A DNA stretch of 64,000 nucleotides from the NCBI RefSeq assembly GCF_020594515.1, contig NZ_JAJCTH010000021.1, positions 22,773-86,772 of the forward strand, read 5' to 3'. Below, piece after piece: positions 1 to 8,751 of this stretch. Source of the stretch: Rhodoferax sp. U2-2l (lineage in GTDB: Bacteria; Pseudomonadota; Gammaproteobacteria; Burkholderiales; Burkholderiaceae_C). The translations under genes and the position numbers were made by a program. The notes under the pieces are model-generated. The model searched no databases and was not told the origin of the DNA. It saw nothing but the letters and a program-made list of their open reading frames with translations. How positions within the stretch are numbered: the first letter of the stretch is position 1; each line of letters begins with the position of its first letter.

Positions 1-1893
1 CTGGCCGCCATCTTGCAGCACGTGCATAGCAACTACGAAATCGACATTTTTGACGCGCTGATCAAGGCGGCTGCACGTGAAACCCACACGACCGATCTGA
101 GCAACCCTTCGCTGCGGGTGATCTCCGACCACATTCGCGCCACCGCGTTTCTGGTGAGCGACGGTGTGTTGCCGAGCAACGAGGGCAGGGGCTACGTGCA
201 ACGCCGCATCATCCGCCGCGCCATCCGCCACGGTTACAAGCTGGGGCAAAAAACGCCGTTCTTTCACAAACTGGTGCCCGACCTGGTGGCGCAGATGGGT
301 GACGCTTACCCGAGCCTGGCCTCGCAGGCAGATCGCATCATGGAGGTGCTGCGGGTGGAAGAAGAGCGCTTTTACGAGACGCTGGCGACTGGTATGCACA
401 TACTGGATGAAGCGCTGGCGGGCGACGCCAAGCTGCTGCCGGGTGATGTCGCCTTCAAGTTGCACGACACGTTTGGCTTCCCGCTGGATCTGTCGGCAGA
501 CGTGTGCCGGGAACGCGGTGTGACCGTGGACTCGACGGGCTTTGATGCCGCCATGGCCCACCAAAAGGCGCAAGGCCGCGCTGCTGGCAAGTTCAAGCAG
601 GACAAGGCGCTGGACTATACCGGCGCGGGCAATGAATTTCTGGGTTACGAGCACCTGACCACAGCGACTGAAGTGGTCGCTATTTACATCGACGGTACAA
701 GGTCTGAGGTTCTAAAAGAAGGTCAGTCTGGCGTGGTGGTGCTGGCTGCGACGCCGTTTTACGGCGAAAGCGGCGGGCAGGTGGGCGACGCTGGCGCGAT
801 CTTTTCGGATCATGCGTTGTTTGAGGTTAATGACACGCAAAAGATCAAGGCCGATGTGTTTGGCCACCACGGTCTGCTGAAAACCGGCAGCCTGAAAGTG
901 GGCGATGGTGTCACGGCCCACGTCAATTCCAGCCAACGCGCCGCCACCATGCGCAACCACTCCGCCACCCACCTGATGCACAAGGCGCTGCGCGAAGTGC
1001 TGGGCAGCCATGTGCAGCAAAAGGGCAGTTTGGTGAACCCGGATCGCACCCGTTTTGACTTTGCCCACAACGCGCCGGTGACCGATACCGAAATCCGCGA
1101 GATCGAGGCCCGTGTCAACGCTGAAATCTTGAGCAACGCCGCCACCGAGGCGCGTGTCATGGACATCGAATCGGCCCAGAAAACCGGCGCCATGATGCTG
1201 TTTGGTGAAAAGTACGGCGAAACCGTGCGTGTGCTCGACATCGGCAGCAGCCGCGAACTGTGCGGCGGCACGCATGTGCAGCGCACCGGCGACATCGGCC
1301 TGTTCAAGATCGTGGCAGAAAGTGGCGTGGCCTCGGGCGTGCGCCGCATCGAAGCGGTCACGGGCGCCCATGCGCTGGCCTATCTGCAGCATCTGGAAGA
1401 CACCGTGGGCCAAGCTGCCGGGTTGCTGAAAGCACCGGTCGCCGAAGTGACGGACCGCATCAGTTCGGTGCTGGAACACGTCAAAACCCTGGACAAAGAG
1501 TTGGCAGCCCTCAAAGGCAAGCTGGCCAGCGCCCAAGGCGACGAGCTGCTGAGCCAGGCGCAAGACATCAAGGGCGTGAAGCTGCTGGTGGCGCGCCTGG
1601 AGGGTGCCGATGTCAAGACCTTGCGCGATACCATGGACAAGCTCAAAGACAAGCTGAAAACCGCCGTGATCGTGCTCGGCGTGGTCGACGGTGCCAAGGT
1701 GCAGATTGCCGTGGGCGTGACAAACGACACCACCGGCAAAGTCAAAGCAGGCGAGCTGGTCAACTTTGTGGCGGGCCAGGTCGGTGGCAAAGGCGGTGGC
1801 AAGCCCGACATGGCCATGGCCGGCGGCACCGAGCCGGGCAAGCTTGCCGCCGCACTTGAAAGCGTGACGGCCTGGGTTGAACCCAAGCTCTAA
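1..1893 (+). CDS. alaS: Alanyl-tRNA synthetase, 5' end missing
   Basis: Charges tRNA-Ala with alanine in the cytoplasm and removes mischarged Ser/Gly. The frame is open from base 1, so about the first quarter of the usual roughly 870-residue protein (most of the catalytic domain) lies outside the window. Visible are the end of the class II core and tRNA-recognition region ([31 protein letters not shown]), the editing-domain zinc motif ([13 protein letters not shown], HxxxH), its partner ELCGGTHV, and a C-terminal DHHA1-type domain with a Gly-rich [15 protein letters not shown] stretch. Stop TAA at 1891-1893. The identification is secure; the TTG at 13 is not a real start. Confidence 0.97.
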   Translation: MAAILQHVHSNYEIDIFDALIKAAARETHTTDLSNPSLRVISDHIRATAFLVSDGVLPSNEGRGYVQRRIIRRAIRHGYKLGQKTPFFHKLVPDLVAQMGDAYPSLASQADRIMEVLRVEEERFYETLATGMHILDEALAGDAKLLPGDVAFKLHDTFGFPLDLSADVCRERGVTVDSTGFDAAMAHQKAQGRAAGKFKQDKALDYTGAGNEFLGYEHLTTATEVVAIYIDGTRSEVLKEGQSGVVVLAATPFYGESGGQVGDAGAIFSDHALFEVNDTQKIKADVFGHHGLLKTGSLKVGDGVTAHVNSSQRAATMRNHSATHLMHKALREVLGSHVQQKGSLVNPDRTRFDFAHNAPVTDTEIREIEARVNAEILSNAATEARVMDIESAQKTGAMMLFGEKYGETVRVLDIGSSRELCGGTHVQRTGDIGLFKIVAESGVASGVRRIEAVTGAHALAYLQHLEDTVGQAAGLLKAPVAEVTDRISSVLEHVKTLDKELAALKGKLASAQGDELLSQAQDIKGVKLLVARLEGADVKTLRDTMDKLKDKLKTAVIVLGVVDGAKVQIAVGVTNDTTGKVKAGELVNFVAGQVGGKGGGKPDMAMAGGTEPGKLAAALESVTAWVEPKL

Positions 1894-1896
1894 ATG

Positions 1897-1945
1897 CTAT
1901 TTAAATAGTAGCTTTTAGCCCTTGTTGCGAAAGGGTTAAAAGCTA
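1897..1945. repeat. Intergenic palindromic hairpin element after alaS
   Basis: Immediately after the alaS stop is a perfect 12-bp palindrome (CTATTTAAATAG, 1897-1908), then a 15-bp stem (1909-1923 with 1931-1945, loop 1924-1930) that has one G/T wobble. There is no strong T-tract, so it is a weak terminator candidate at best. A related core (AGCCCTT-N7-AAGGGCT) sits after parE at 23480-23500, which suggests a dispersed element rather than a gene-specific terminator. Confidence 0.55.
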
Positions 1946-2049
1946 ATTGATGATGTAATTTTGCTGCAGAGTTGATATAGGTCAGGTCGTCAGCGGCCGG
2001 GCCTTTTACACTCGCAAGTTTTCGTTTTATCCACAATTCAAGGCGATCC

Positions 2050-2826
2050 ATGAGTGCATTTTTGAATGAAACCGTATTAAGCGTTCACCATTGGACAGAC
2101 CGACTGTTCAGTTTCACCACCACCCGTGACCAGGCTTTGCGGTTCTCGAACGGCCACTTCACCATGATTGGCCTGCGCCTGGAAGGCGGCAAGCCACTGC
2201 TGCGCGCCTACAGCATCGTCAGCCCCAATTACGAAGACCACCTGGAGTTTCTGAGCATCAAGGTGCAAGACGGCCCGCTCACCTCCAAGCTGCAGCACAT
2301 CAAAGTGGGTGACCAGATTGTGGTTGGTAAAAAGCCCACCGGTACCTTGCTGATCGACTACCTGCTGCCCGGCAAAAACCTGTACCTGTTTGGCACCGGC
2401 ACCGGTCTGGCGCCGTTCCTGAGCGTCGTGCGTGACCCGGAAACCTATGAAAAATTTGAAAAAGTCATTTTGGTGCACGGCGTGCGTGAAGTGGCTGAAC
2501 TGGCGTATCACGACTACTTGACCCAAGAGTTGCCAGATCACGAGTTTTTGGGCGACATGGTGACCGAGCAGATGCTGTATTACCCCACCGTGACGCGTGA
2601 ACCTTTCAAGAACCAGGGCCGTATCACCACGCTGCTGGAAAACGGCAAGCTGCAAAAAGACCTGGGTCTGCCCAAGTTTGACCCCGAGTACGACCGCGCC
2701 ATGTTGTGCGGCAGCCCGGCGCTGCTCAAAGACATGAAGCACCTGCTGGAAAGCCGTGGCTTCCTGGAAGGCAACACCACCAAGCCGGGCGACTTTGTGG
2801 TTGAACGCGCGTTTGTTGAGCAGTAA
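2050..2826 (+). CDS. fpr: Ferredoxin/flavodoxin-NADP+ reductase
   Basis: FAD-dependent enzyme that moves electrons between NADP(H) and ferredoxin or flavodoxin in the cytoplasm. The 258-residue length fits the bacterial subclass of the FNR family. Visible motifs are the FAD-binding RAYSI (about residues 53-57), the NADP-pyrophosphate loop GTGTGLAPF (about 117-125), AMLCGSP near the NADP-ribose site, and the terminal FVVERAFVEQ typical of Fpr proteins. The ATG at 2050 is the first start after a 156-bp gap and the N-terminus aligns with the family. The kinase gene starts 3 bp after the stop, so the two are probably co-transcribed. Confidence 0.93.
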   Translation: MSAFLNETVLSVHHWTDRLFSFTTTRDQALRFSNGHFTMIGLRLEGGKPLLRAYSIVSPNYEDHLEFLSIKVQDGPLTSKLQHIKVGDQIVVGKKPTGTLLIDYLLPGKNLYLFGTGTGLAPFLSVVRDPETYEKFEKVILVHGVREVAELAYHDYLTQELPDHEFLGDMVTEQMLYYPTVTREPFKNQGRITTLLENGKLQKDLGLPKFDPEYDRAMLCGSPALLKDMKHLLESRGFLEGNTTKPGDFVVERAFVEQ

Positions 2827-2828
2827 GC

Positions 2829-3854
2829 ATGAGCCATTACGACGTTTACGCCATTGGCAACGCGCTGGTGGACTCGCAGTACGAGGTGTCTGATGCGCAG
2901 TTGAATGCCGCGGGTGTTGAAAAGCGTCACATGACCCTGATCGACGCTGCCCGGCGCACCGAGTTGCTCAGCCATGTGTATGGTGTGCCCGCTCACCGCA
3001 CTGGCGGTGGTTCGGCGGGCAACACGGTGGTGGCGGTGGCCCAGTTGGGTGGCAAGGCGTTTTACTCCTGCCGCGTCGCGGATGATGAATTGGGTGACTT
3101 TTACACCCAGGATTTGCTCAGCCACGGTGTGGCGACCAACCTCGCCCATACACGCGCTCCTGAAGGGCAAACCGGTGTCTGCCTGGTGATGGTCACCCCC
3201 GATGCGGAGCGCAGCATGAGCACCTTTTTGGGCGCCACGGCAGACATTGACGCCACGTCTTTGCACCCGCACGACATCGCCAAGTCCAAGGTGTATTACA
3301 TGGAAGGTTATCTGGCTGCCTCACCCACCGGGCTGGACGCCGCCCTCAAGGGTCGCCAAATGGCTGTGGACGCTGGCGTGGCACTGGCCACCACCTTGAG
3401 CGACATGACCATGATCAACTTCTGCCGACCCGGGCTGGACGCCATGGTGGGCAGCCCGGAGACTGGCACGTTGGACTACCTGTTCTGCAACGAGGAGGAG
3501 GCCCAGGTGTGGTGCGGCAGCACGGATCTGGCGCAGATCTGCCGCCAGCTCAGCCAGCAGGCGAGGGTGGTTTGCCTCACGCGCAGTGCCAAAGGCTGCC
3601 TGGTGCTGGAAGGCGATAAGGTGATTGAAGTTCCTGCAGTCAAAGTCAAGGCCGTTGACACCAATGGTGCGGGGGACATGTTTGCCGGCGCTTTTTTGTA
3701 TGCGGTCACCCATGGCCACAGCCACGCACAGGCTGCGTTGCTCGCCAACCAGTGTGCGGCGAAAGTGGTGTCACAAGTTGGCAATCGTTTGAGCCAGCAG
3801 GATGTGAATGCCTTGAAGTCAGCGTTTGAAAAACACGCGCTTCTTCACGCCTGA
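2829..3854 (+). CDS. PfkB-family kinase, adenosine kinase-like
   Basis: A 341-residue ribokinase/PfkB fold protein. The N-terminal substrate signature RTGGGSAGNTVVAVAQLGG (about residues 57-75) and the C-terminal PfkB signature DTNGAGDMFAGAFL (anion hole plus catalytic Asp, about 277-290) are both present. In betaproteobacteria proteins of this type are annotated as adenosine kinase, phosphorylating a nucleoside or sugar with ATP; the exact substrate cannot be read from the sequence. It follows fpr after 2 intervening bases, implying a two-gene operon, though no shared pathway is obvious. A sugar kinase role remains possible. Confidence 0.85.
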   Translation: MSHYDVYAIGNALVDSQYEVSDAQLNAAGVEKRHMTLIDAARRTELLSHVYGVPAHRTGGGSAGNTVVAVAQLGGKAFYSCRVADDELGDFYTQDLLSHGVATNLAHTRAPEGQTGVCLVMVTPDAERSMSTFLGATADIDATSLHPHDIAKSKVYYMEGYLAASPTGLDAALKGRQMAVDAGVALATTLSDMTMINFCRPGLDAMVGSPETGTLDYLFCNEEEAQVWCGSTDLAQICRQLSQQARVVCLTRSAKGCLVLEGDKVIEVPAVKVKAVDTNGAGDMFAGAFLYAVTHGHSHAQAALLANQCAAKVVSQVGNRLSQQDVNALKSAFEKHALLHA

Positions 3855-3978
3855 CTCATTTAATGGGATATTTGACGGATCGCAATGACATTCGGTCCGG
3901 CAGGGCTCACAATACCGCTCGCAGCTGCAATCAAGGTGTGACAGCGGCAGTTCCATTAACTACTCAGGAAACAGACAT

Positions 3979-4281
3979 ATGACAAATCGTCGCGTATTTA
4001 TTCTGCAATCAGTGATCGGTACCAGCGCATTGGCTTCTGGCATGGCAATGGCCGCAGCGCCTTTGGTCGCTGAAACAGATGCCAACGCCAAGAGCTTGGG
4101 TTATGTCGCGGACACCACCAAGGCTGATAAGACCAAGTATCCCAAGCACACCAAAGACCAGTCCTGTGCCAGCTGCGCCTTGTATCAAGGCAAGACAGCC
4201 CCTCAAGGTGGCTGCCCGCTGTTCCCTGGCAAGGAAGTGACCGCCAAAGGCTGGTGCAGCGCCTACGCCAAGAAGGCATAA
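3979..4281 (+). CDS. High-potential iron-sulfur protein (HiPIP)
   Basis: Small periplasmic electron carrier holding one [4Fe-4S] cluster, typically shuttling electrons from the bc1 complex to terminal oxidases or a photosynthetic reaction centre. The 100-residue precursor starts with a twin-arginine-like signal (MTNRRVFILQSVIG, then an Ala/Met-rich core ending near AMAAA), as expected for a cofactor protein exported folded. The four ligands are C63, C66, C79 and C93 (CASC, GGC, GWC), the standard HiPIP spacing. It stands alone, followed by a strong terminator. No photosynthesis genes are in the window. Confidence 0.94.
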   Translation: MTNRRVFILQSVIGTSALASGMAMAAAPLVAETDANAKSLGYVADTTKADKTKYPKHTKDQSCASCALYQGKTAPQGGCPLFPGKEVTAKGWCSAYAKKA

Positions 4282-4300
4282 GCCAACTTGCCAACCAACA

Positions 4301-4330
4301 AACCCACCTTCGCGGTGGGTTTTGTTTTTT
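4301..4330 (+). terminator. Rho-independent terminator of the HiPIP gene
   Basis: A stem AACCCACC / GGTGGGTT closed by a TTCGC loop is followed by TTGTTTTTT. It lies 20 bp after the HiPIP stop and before ubiG. Confidence 0.9.
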
Positions 4331-4386
4331 AGGGGTACCCCTCGCGGGCCGCGTTTTTTTCAGCACAAATTTCCGATAATTGAGCC

Positions 4387-5097
4387 ATGAACACGACACT
4401 CAATGCTGATGCATCCGAATTGGCCCGGTTTTCCGAACTGGCACTCCATTGGTGGGATACCGAAGGTGAAATGCGTGCACTGCACCAGATCAACCCCTTG
4501 CGGCTGGGCTGGATCAACAGTTTGTGCCCGCTGAACGGTTTGAATGTGCTGGATGTGGGCTGTGGTGGCGGGATCCTGACCGACGCCATCGCCCGCTCAG
4601 GCGCTACCGCCACCGGTATCGACCTGTCCACCAAGGTGCTGCGGGTGGCACAGTTGCACGCGCTGGATGCACAAACCCAAAATGTGCAGTACCGGGAAAT
4701 CAGTGCGGAGGCCATGGCCGCCGAGCAACCCGAGAAATTTGATGTGGTGACCTGCATGGAAATGCTGGAGCACGTGCCCGACCCGGCGTCGGTCGTGCGG
4801 GCATGCGCCGCGCTGGTCAAGCCGGGTGGCTGGGTGTTTTTCTCCACCATCAACCGCAATCCGAAATCCTTTGTGATGGCGATTTTTGGCGCGGAGTACG
4901 TGCTCAACATGGTGCCGCGGGGCACCCACGAATATGCCAAGCTGCTGCGCCCCAGCGAGCTGGCGGGCTTTTGCCGCGACGCCGGGTTGACGGTGTCGCA
5001 TAGCCGGGGTTTGTCATACAACCCGTTCACCAAACGCTTCTGGCTTAACGCAGACACCAGCGTCAACTACATGCTGGCGACCCAAAAACCGGTGTAA
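4387..5097 (+). CDS. ubiG: Ubiquinone biosynthesis O-methyltransferase
   Basis: Catalyses both SAM-dependent O-methylations of the ubiquinone head group. The protein is 236 residues, the usual UbiG length. It has the class I methyltransferase motif I NVLDVGCGGGILTDAIA (about residues 55-71), the acidic loop GIDLSTKVL, motif VVTCMEMLEHVPDP, and the C-terminal LSYNPFTKRFWL typical of UbiG. The start ATG at 4387 is the first in frame. gph follows within 30 bp, a pairing common in betaproteobacteria (ubiG-gph), so the two are probably one transcript. Confidence 0.96.
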   Translation: MNTTLNADASELARFSELALHWWDTEGEMRALHQINPLRLGWINSLCPLNGLNVLDVGCGGGILTDAIARSGATATGIDLSTKVLRVAQLHALDAQTQNVQYREISAEAMAAEQPEKFDVVTCMEMLEHVPDPASVVRACAALVKPGGWVFFSTINRNPKSFVMAIFGAEYVLNMVPRGTHEYAKLLRPSELAGFCRDAGLTVSHSRGLSYNPFTKRFWLNADTSVNYMLATQKPV

Positions 5098-5125
5098 GCC
5101 GTTGCGTGTGAGGCATCAGCCGGTC

Positions 5126-5791
5126 ATGTTCCGAGATATTCAGGCGGTGCTGTTCGACTTGGACGGCACACTGATTGACAGTGCGCCTGATTTGGGTGCC
5201 GCGGCAGATTTGATGCGAACAACGCGCGGCTTGCCGCCGATTGCATTGTCAGCGTATCGACCCATGGCCGGGGCAGGCGCCCGGGGCATGCTGGGTATTG
5301 CGTTTGACATGACGCCTGAGCACCCTGATTTCCTGAGTATGCGTGAAGAGTTCTTCAGCAACTACGAACAGCGGCTGACCCAGAATACGCTGATCTTTCC
5401 GGGGGTGACTGAATTGCTGGGTGATCTGGTGCAGCGGGGAACACGCTGGGGTGTGGTGACCAACAAGTCAGCGCGCTTCACGCTGCCGCTGACCCGGGCG
5501 ATGCCCTTGTTTGCATCGGCGGGAACCATCATCAGTGGCGATACCACGGTGCATGCCAAACCGCATCCGCTGCCCTTGCTGGAAGCGGCCCGGCAACTCC
5601 AGGTGGCGCCAGAGCGCTGTGTGTACGTCGGGGATGACGAGCGTGACATTGTGGCGGGACTGGCCGCGGGCATGAAAACGGTGGCGGTCACTTACGGATA
5701 CCTCGGTCAAAAGTCCGATACCAGCCAGTGGGGCGCACATGTCACGATTAATTCTCCCCACGAGCTATTGCAATTGATCGCTACGCCCTAA
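5126..5791 (+). CDS. gph: Phosphoglycolate phosphatase (HAD family)
   Basis: HAD-superfamily hydrolase that dephosphorylates 2-phosphoglycolate. HAD motif I is VLFDLDGTLIDSAPDLG with both nucleophile Asp residues, motif II is VVTNKS, motif III is the Lys of HAKPHPLPLL, and motif IV is YVGDDERDI. A cap domain lies after motif I. The frame extends upstream to a TTG at 5102, but I chose ATG 5126 because the family N-terminus begins just before the motif-I strand; this gives 221 residues. The 3' end is unusual: the stop TAA (5789-5791) forms part of the likely -10 box of ssrA. Confidence 0.92.
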   Translation: MFRDIQAVLFDLDGTLIDSAPDLGAAADLMRTTRGLPPIALSAYRPMAGAGARGMLGIAFDMTPEHPDFLSMREEFFSNYEQRLTQNTLIFPGVTELLGDLVQRGTRWGVVTNKSARFTLPLTRAMPLFASAGTIISGDTTVHAKPHPLPLLEAARQLQVAPERCVYVGDDERDIVAGLAAGMKTVAVTYGYLGQKSDTSQWGAHVTINSPHELLQLIATP

Positions 5792-5794
5792 AAT
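5768..5794 (+). promoter_or_regulatory. Likely sigma-70 promoter of ssrA inside the gph 3' end
   Basis: TTGCAA (5768-5773) and TAAAAT (5789-5794) are separated by 15 bp and lie 9 bp before the mature tmRNA 5' end. The -10 box includes the gph stop codon. The boxes are seen; promoter activity is inferred. Confidence 0.55.
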
Positions 5795-5803
5795 GTCAGG
5801 CTT

Positions 5804-6192
5804 GGGGCTGCACTGGTTTCGACGTGGATTCGGACGCGCAGCAGGGCATGTCGAGCTGAATGCGCTCGTAAAACTGATTCAAAAAAACTAACTGCAAACG
5901 ACGAACGTTTCGCACTCGCTGCTTAATTGCAGGTGAGCCTCACAACAGCAAGCCGATAGGCTGGGCAAGGGCGGTCAGATCGAGAGGTCTAGCTGTCCAG
6001 GCTGTGGGGTAATTTCATTCGGCTGGGTCTGCCTTGGGTAACTTAGGGCAGGTCGAGAAAATAGGTTGCTGGCGATTTGCATAGCGTGCCACTGCGCGAT
6101 GTGAAAAGCGAGATCCAAATCAGACGGCTACACATGTAGAACTGTTCGAAGAAGGTTTGCGGACGGGGGTTCAAATCCCCCCAGCTCCACCA
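5804..6192 (+). ncRNA. ssrA: Transfer-messenger RNA
   Basis: tmRNA rescues stalled ribosomes and tags the nascent chain for proteolysis. The 5' end GGGGCTG pairs with CAGCTCC just before the 3' ACCA (6189-6192), forming the tRNA-like acceptor stem. GGTTCAAATCC near 6168-6178 is the T-arm. The tag reading frame at 5894-5926 encodes ANDERFALAA followed by TAA; GCA is the resume codon. The length of 389 nt is normal for one-piece tmRNA. The ACCA end is encoded. A good terminator follows 8 bp downstream. Confidence 0.97.
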
Positions 6193-6199
6193 TACAACG

Positions 6200-6232
6200 C
6201 CTAAGCAATTGATTTTGCTTAGGTTTTTTTTC
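6200..6232 (+). terminator. Terminator of ssrA
   Basis: The perfect stem CCTAAGCAA / TTGCTTAGG (6200-6208 with 6215-6223) is followed by a run of eight T residues (6224 onward). Confidence 0.92.
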
Positions 6233-6251
6233 TTAAGACTTGACGCAACCC

Positions 6252-7232
6252 ATGAAGCCCTCCATCCTGGTTGCACGTGCGATTTTTCCGCAGGTTCTGA
6301 CGCAGCTGGCGGACCATTTTGAAGTTACCGCTAACCAGGACGACGTGGCGTGGACGCCCGCCGAGTTGACGCAGCAGTTGCAGGGCAAGCAGGGCGTTTT
6401 GACGATGGGCAGCGAGCGCATCGACTCGGCTCTGCTGGCAGCGTGCCCTGACCTGAAGATCTGCGCCAACATGATGGTCGGGTTTAATAACTTTGACCTG
6501 CCTGCCATGACCGCCGCTGGCGTGCTGGCCACCAACACCCCGGACGTGCTGACGGAAACCACCGCCGATTTCGGTTTTGCGCTGCTGCTGGCCACGGCGC
6601 GGCGCATCACCGAGTCTGAACACTTTTTGCGAGCCGGTTTGTGGAACCGCTGGCGTTACGACCTGTTTGCTGGGGCCGAGGTGCATGGCAGCACGCTGGG
6701 CATTCTGGGCATGGGTCGTATCGGGCAGGGCATTGCCAAACGCGGTGCCTTGGGTTTTGGCATGCAGGTGATCTACCACAACCGCACCCGACTGGATGCC
6801 GCGACCGAAGCCGCCTGTGGTGCCCGTTACGTCAGCAAAGAAGAGTTGCTGGCAAGCTGCGACCACTTGCTGCTGGTGCTGCCCTACAGCGCGCAGACGC
6901 ACCACAGCATTGGCGAGGCCGAGCTGGCGCAAATGAAACCCACCGCCACCCTGGTCAACATCGCCCGAGGTGGCATTGTGGACGACGCGGCCTTGGCGGC
7001 GGCGCTGCGCGCAGGCACCCTCGCTGCCGCCGGGCTGGATGTGTTTGAAGGCGAACCCCAGGTGCACCCGGACTTGCTGGCCTGCCACAACGTGGTCCTG
7101 ACCCCGCATATCGCCAGCGCCACCCAGTCCACCCGTCTGGCCATGGCGCAGCTGGCGGCCGACAACCTGGTGGGTTTTCTGCGGCATGGCAAGGCGCTGA
7201 CGCCGCTTAACCCGCAAGTGCTGGCCGCTTGA
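6252..7232 (+). CDS. D-2-hydroxyacid dehydrogenase (glyoxylate/hydroxypyruvate reductase-like)
   Basis: NAD(P)H-dependent reductase of 2-keto acids such as glyoxylate or hydroxypyruvate. The Rossmann motif is GSTLGILGMGRIGQGIAKR. The catalytic Arg is in LVNIARGGIVDD, the Glu in LDVFEGEPQVHPDL, and the His in LTPHIASAT. NTPDVLTETTADFGFALLL is the typical GyaR/GhrB N-terminal signature. The frame opens at a TTG at 6240, but ATG 6252 gives the family N-terminus MKPSILVA and 326 residues. It is a single gene after the ssrA terminator. Position close to gph (2-phosphoglycolate to glycolate) is suggestive but not proof of a glyoxylate role. Confidence 0.85.
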   Translation: MKPSILVARAIFPQVLTQLADHFEVTANQDDVAWTPAELTQQLQGKQGVLTMGSERIDSALLAACPDLKICANMMVGFNNFDLPAMTAAGVLATNTPDVLTETTADFGFALLLATARRITESEHFLRAGLWNRWRYDLFAGAEVHGSTLGILGMGRIGQGIAKRGALGFGMQVIYHNRTRLDAATEAACGARYVSKEELLASCDHLLLVLPYSAQTHHSIGEAELAQMKPTATLVNIARGGIVDDAALAAALRAGTLAAAGLDVFEGEPQVHPDLLACHNVVLTPHIASATQSTRLAMAQLAADNLVGFLRHGKALTPLNPQVLAA

Positions 7233-7329
7233 CTGCCCGGGGCACACGGCCTTGGCCGACAGGTGTGGCAGGGCGCTGTTTGCCTGCTGAGGTTTTGAAC
7301 CACAATCAACCCCTAGGAGATGTTCAAAC

Positions 7330-8751
7330 GTGACTGACTTGGTGATGTGGGGCGCTTTGGCGCTGGGTGTGATCAATGGGGTGGTGTTGCTGGTGCTGCT
7401 GTTGCGCCATGGACAGCCTGCCCAGGCCAGTGCGACGCAGCTGGCCAGCCAGCAACTGGAGCAGCAGGCGCAGCTGGCCAGGCATCAGGCGGTGCTGACT
7501 CACATCTCACAAAGTCATGACAGGCTGGCGCGCGACCTGCAGCGGGACTTGGCTGACTCGTCCCGCAACGCACGGCAGGAGCTGGCGCAAAACCTGGCCA
7601 CCTTCCAGCAGACGCTGGTGCAGCAGGGCGCTGAAGCCACGCGCACGCAGAACACCCAGATCGACGCGTTTGGCCAGCAGCTCGCGCTGCTGCAAAAAAC
7701 GCTGTCTGACACCTTGTCCAGCCAACTCGGCAGTTTGAGCGAAGCCAACGTGCGCCGCATGAGTGAAATCCGCGAAACGCTGGAGAAGCAACTGGCGCAG
7801 TTACAAGCCAGCAACGCCACCAAGCTCGATGAAATGCGTGCCACGGTCGATGAAAAACTGCAGAACACCTTGCAAACCCGCCTGGGCGAGAGTTTCAAGC
7901 AGGTGGCCGATCGGCTGGAGCAGGTGCACAAAGGCCTGGGCGAAATGCAGACGCTGGCGCAAGGCGTGGGCGACCTCAAACACTTGCTCACCAACGTCAA
8001 GACCCGCGGCATTTTTGGCGAGGCGCAACTCGCCGGCCTGCTGGAGCAGGTGTTTGTGCCGGACCAGTACGCTGCGCAAATTGCCACCCGGCCCGGCAAC
8101 AAAAACGTGGTCGATTTCGCCATCAAACTGCCGGGGAAATCCGAATCTGGTGAGCCGCTGTGGTTGCCGATCGACGCCAAATTCCCCAACGAAGACTACG
8201 AGCGGCTGCTCGATGCCCAGGGCCGCGCCGATGCTGTGGCCGCTGAGCTGGCGGGCCGCGCCCTGGAGCAGCGCATTCGGCTGGAAGCGAAATCCATCGC
8301 CGACAAGTACATCGAGCCGCCTTACACCACCGACTTTGCCATTCTGTTTTTGCCCACCGAAGGGCTGTACGCCGAGGTGCTGCGCCGCCCGGGCCTGATG
8401 GAAGCGCTGCAGCGCGATTGCCGCATCACACTGGCCGGGCCGACCACGCTGCTGGCGATGCTGAGTTCGCTGCAAATGGGCTTTCGAACCCTGGCGCTGG
8501 AAAAACGTTCCAGCGAGGTCTGGCAGGTGTTGGGCGCCGTCAAAACCGAATTCGGCAAGTTTGGCGATGTGCTGGCCAAGGTCAAGGCCCAGACCGAAAC
8601 CGTGCTCAAAACGCTGGACAGTGCGCAAACCCGCAGCCGGGCGATGGGACGCGCGCTCAAAACCGTGGACGCCTTGCCCGACACGCAGGCCAGTTCGCTG
8701 ATCGCGCTGGACCGCGACTTTGACAGTGCTGACGGGACACCCGGCGCGTGA
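7330..8751 (+). CDS. rmuC: DNA recombination protein RmuC homologue
   Basis: RmuC proteins limit sequence inversions and are thought to act as nucleases or anchors in recombination; the biochemical role is poorly defined. The 473-residue protein has an N-terminal membrane segment (about residues 5-24), a long Gln/Ala/Leu-rich coiled coil (about 30-235), and the conserved RmuC domain (from GDLKHLLTNVKTRGIFGEAQL; also LPIDAKFPNEDYERLL and TTDFAILFLPTEGLYAE). The GTG start at 7330 follows TAGGAGA. The stop overlaps the GTG of the next gene, so translation of the MFS gene is probably coupled. Confidence 0.93.
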   Translation: MTDLVMWGALALGVINGVVLLVLLLRHGQPAQASATQLASQQLEQQAQLARHQAVLTHISQSHDRLARDLQRDLADSSRNARQELAQNLATFQQTLVQQGAEATRTQNTQIDAFGQQLALLQKTLSDTLSSQLGSLSEANVRRMSEIRETLEKQLAQLQASNATKLDEMRATVDEKLQNTLQTRLGESFKQVADRLEQVHKGLGEMQTLAQGVGDLKHLLTNVKTRGIFGEAQLAGLLEQVFVPDQYAAQIATRPGNKNVVDFAIKLPGKSESGEPLWLPIDAKFPNEDYERLLDAQGRADAVAAELAGRALEQRIRLEAKSIADKYIEPPYTTDFAILFLPTEGLYAEVLRRPGLMEALQRDCRITLAGPTTLLAMLSSLQMGFRTLALEKRSSEVWQVLGAVKTEFGKFGDVLAKVKAQTETVLKTLDSAQTRSRAMGRALKTVDALPDTQASSLIALDRDFDSADGTPGA

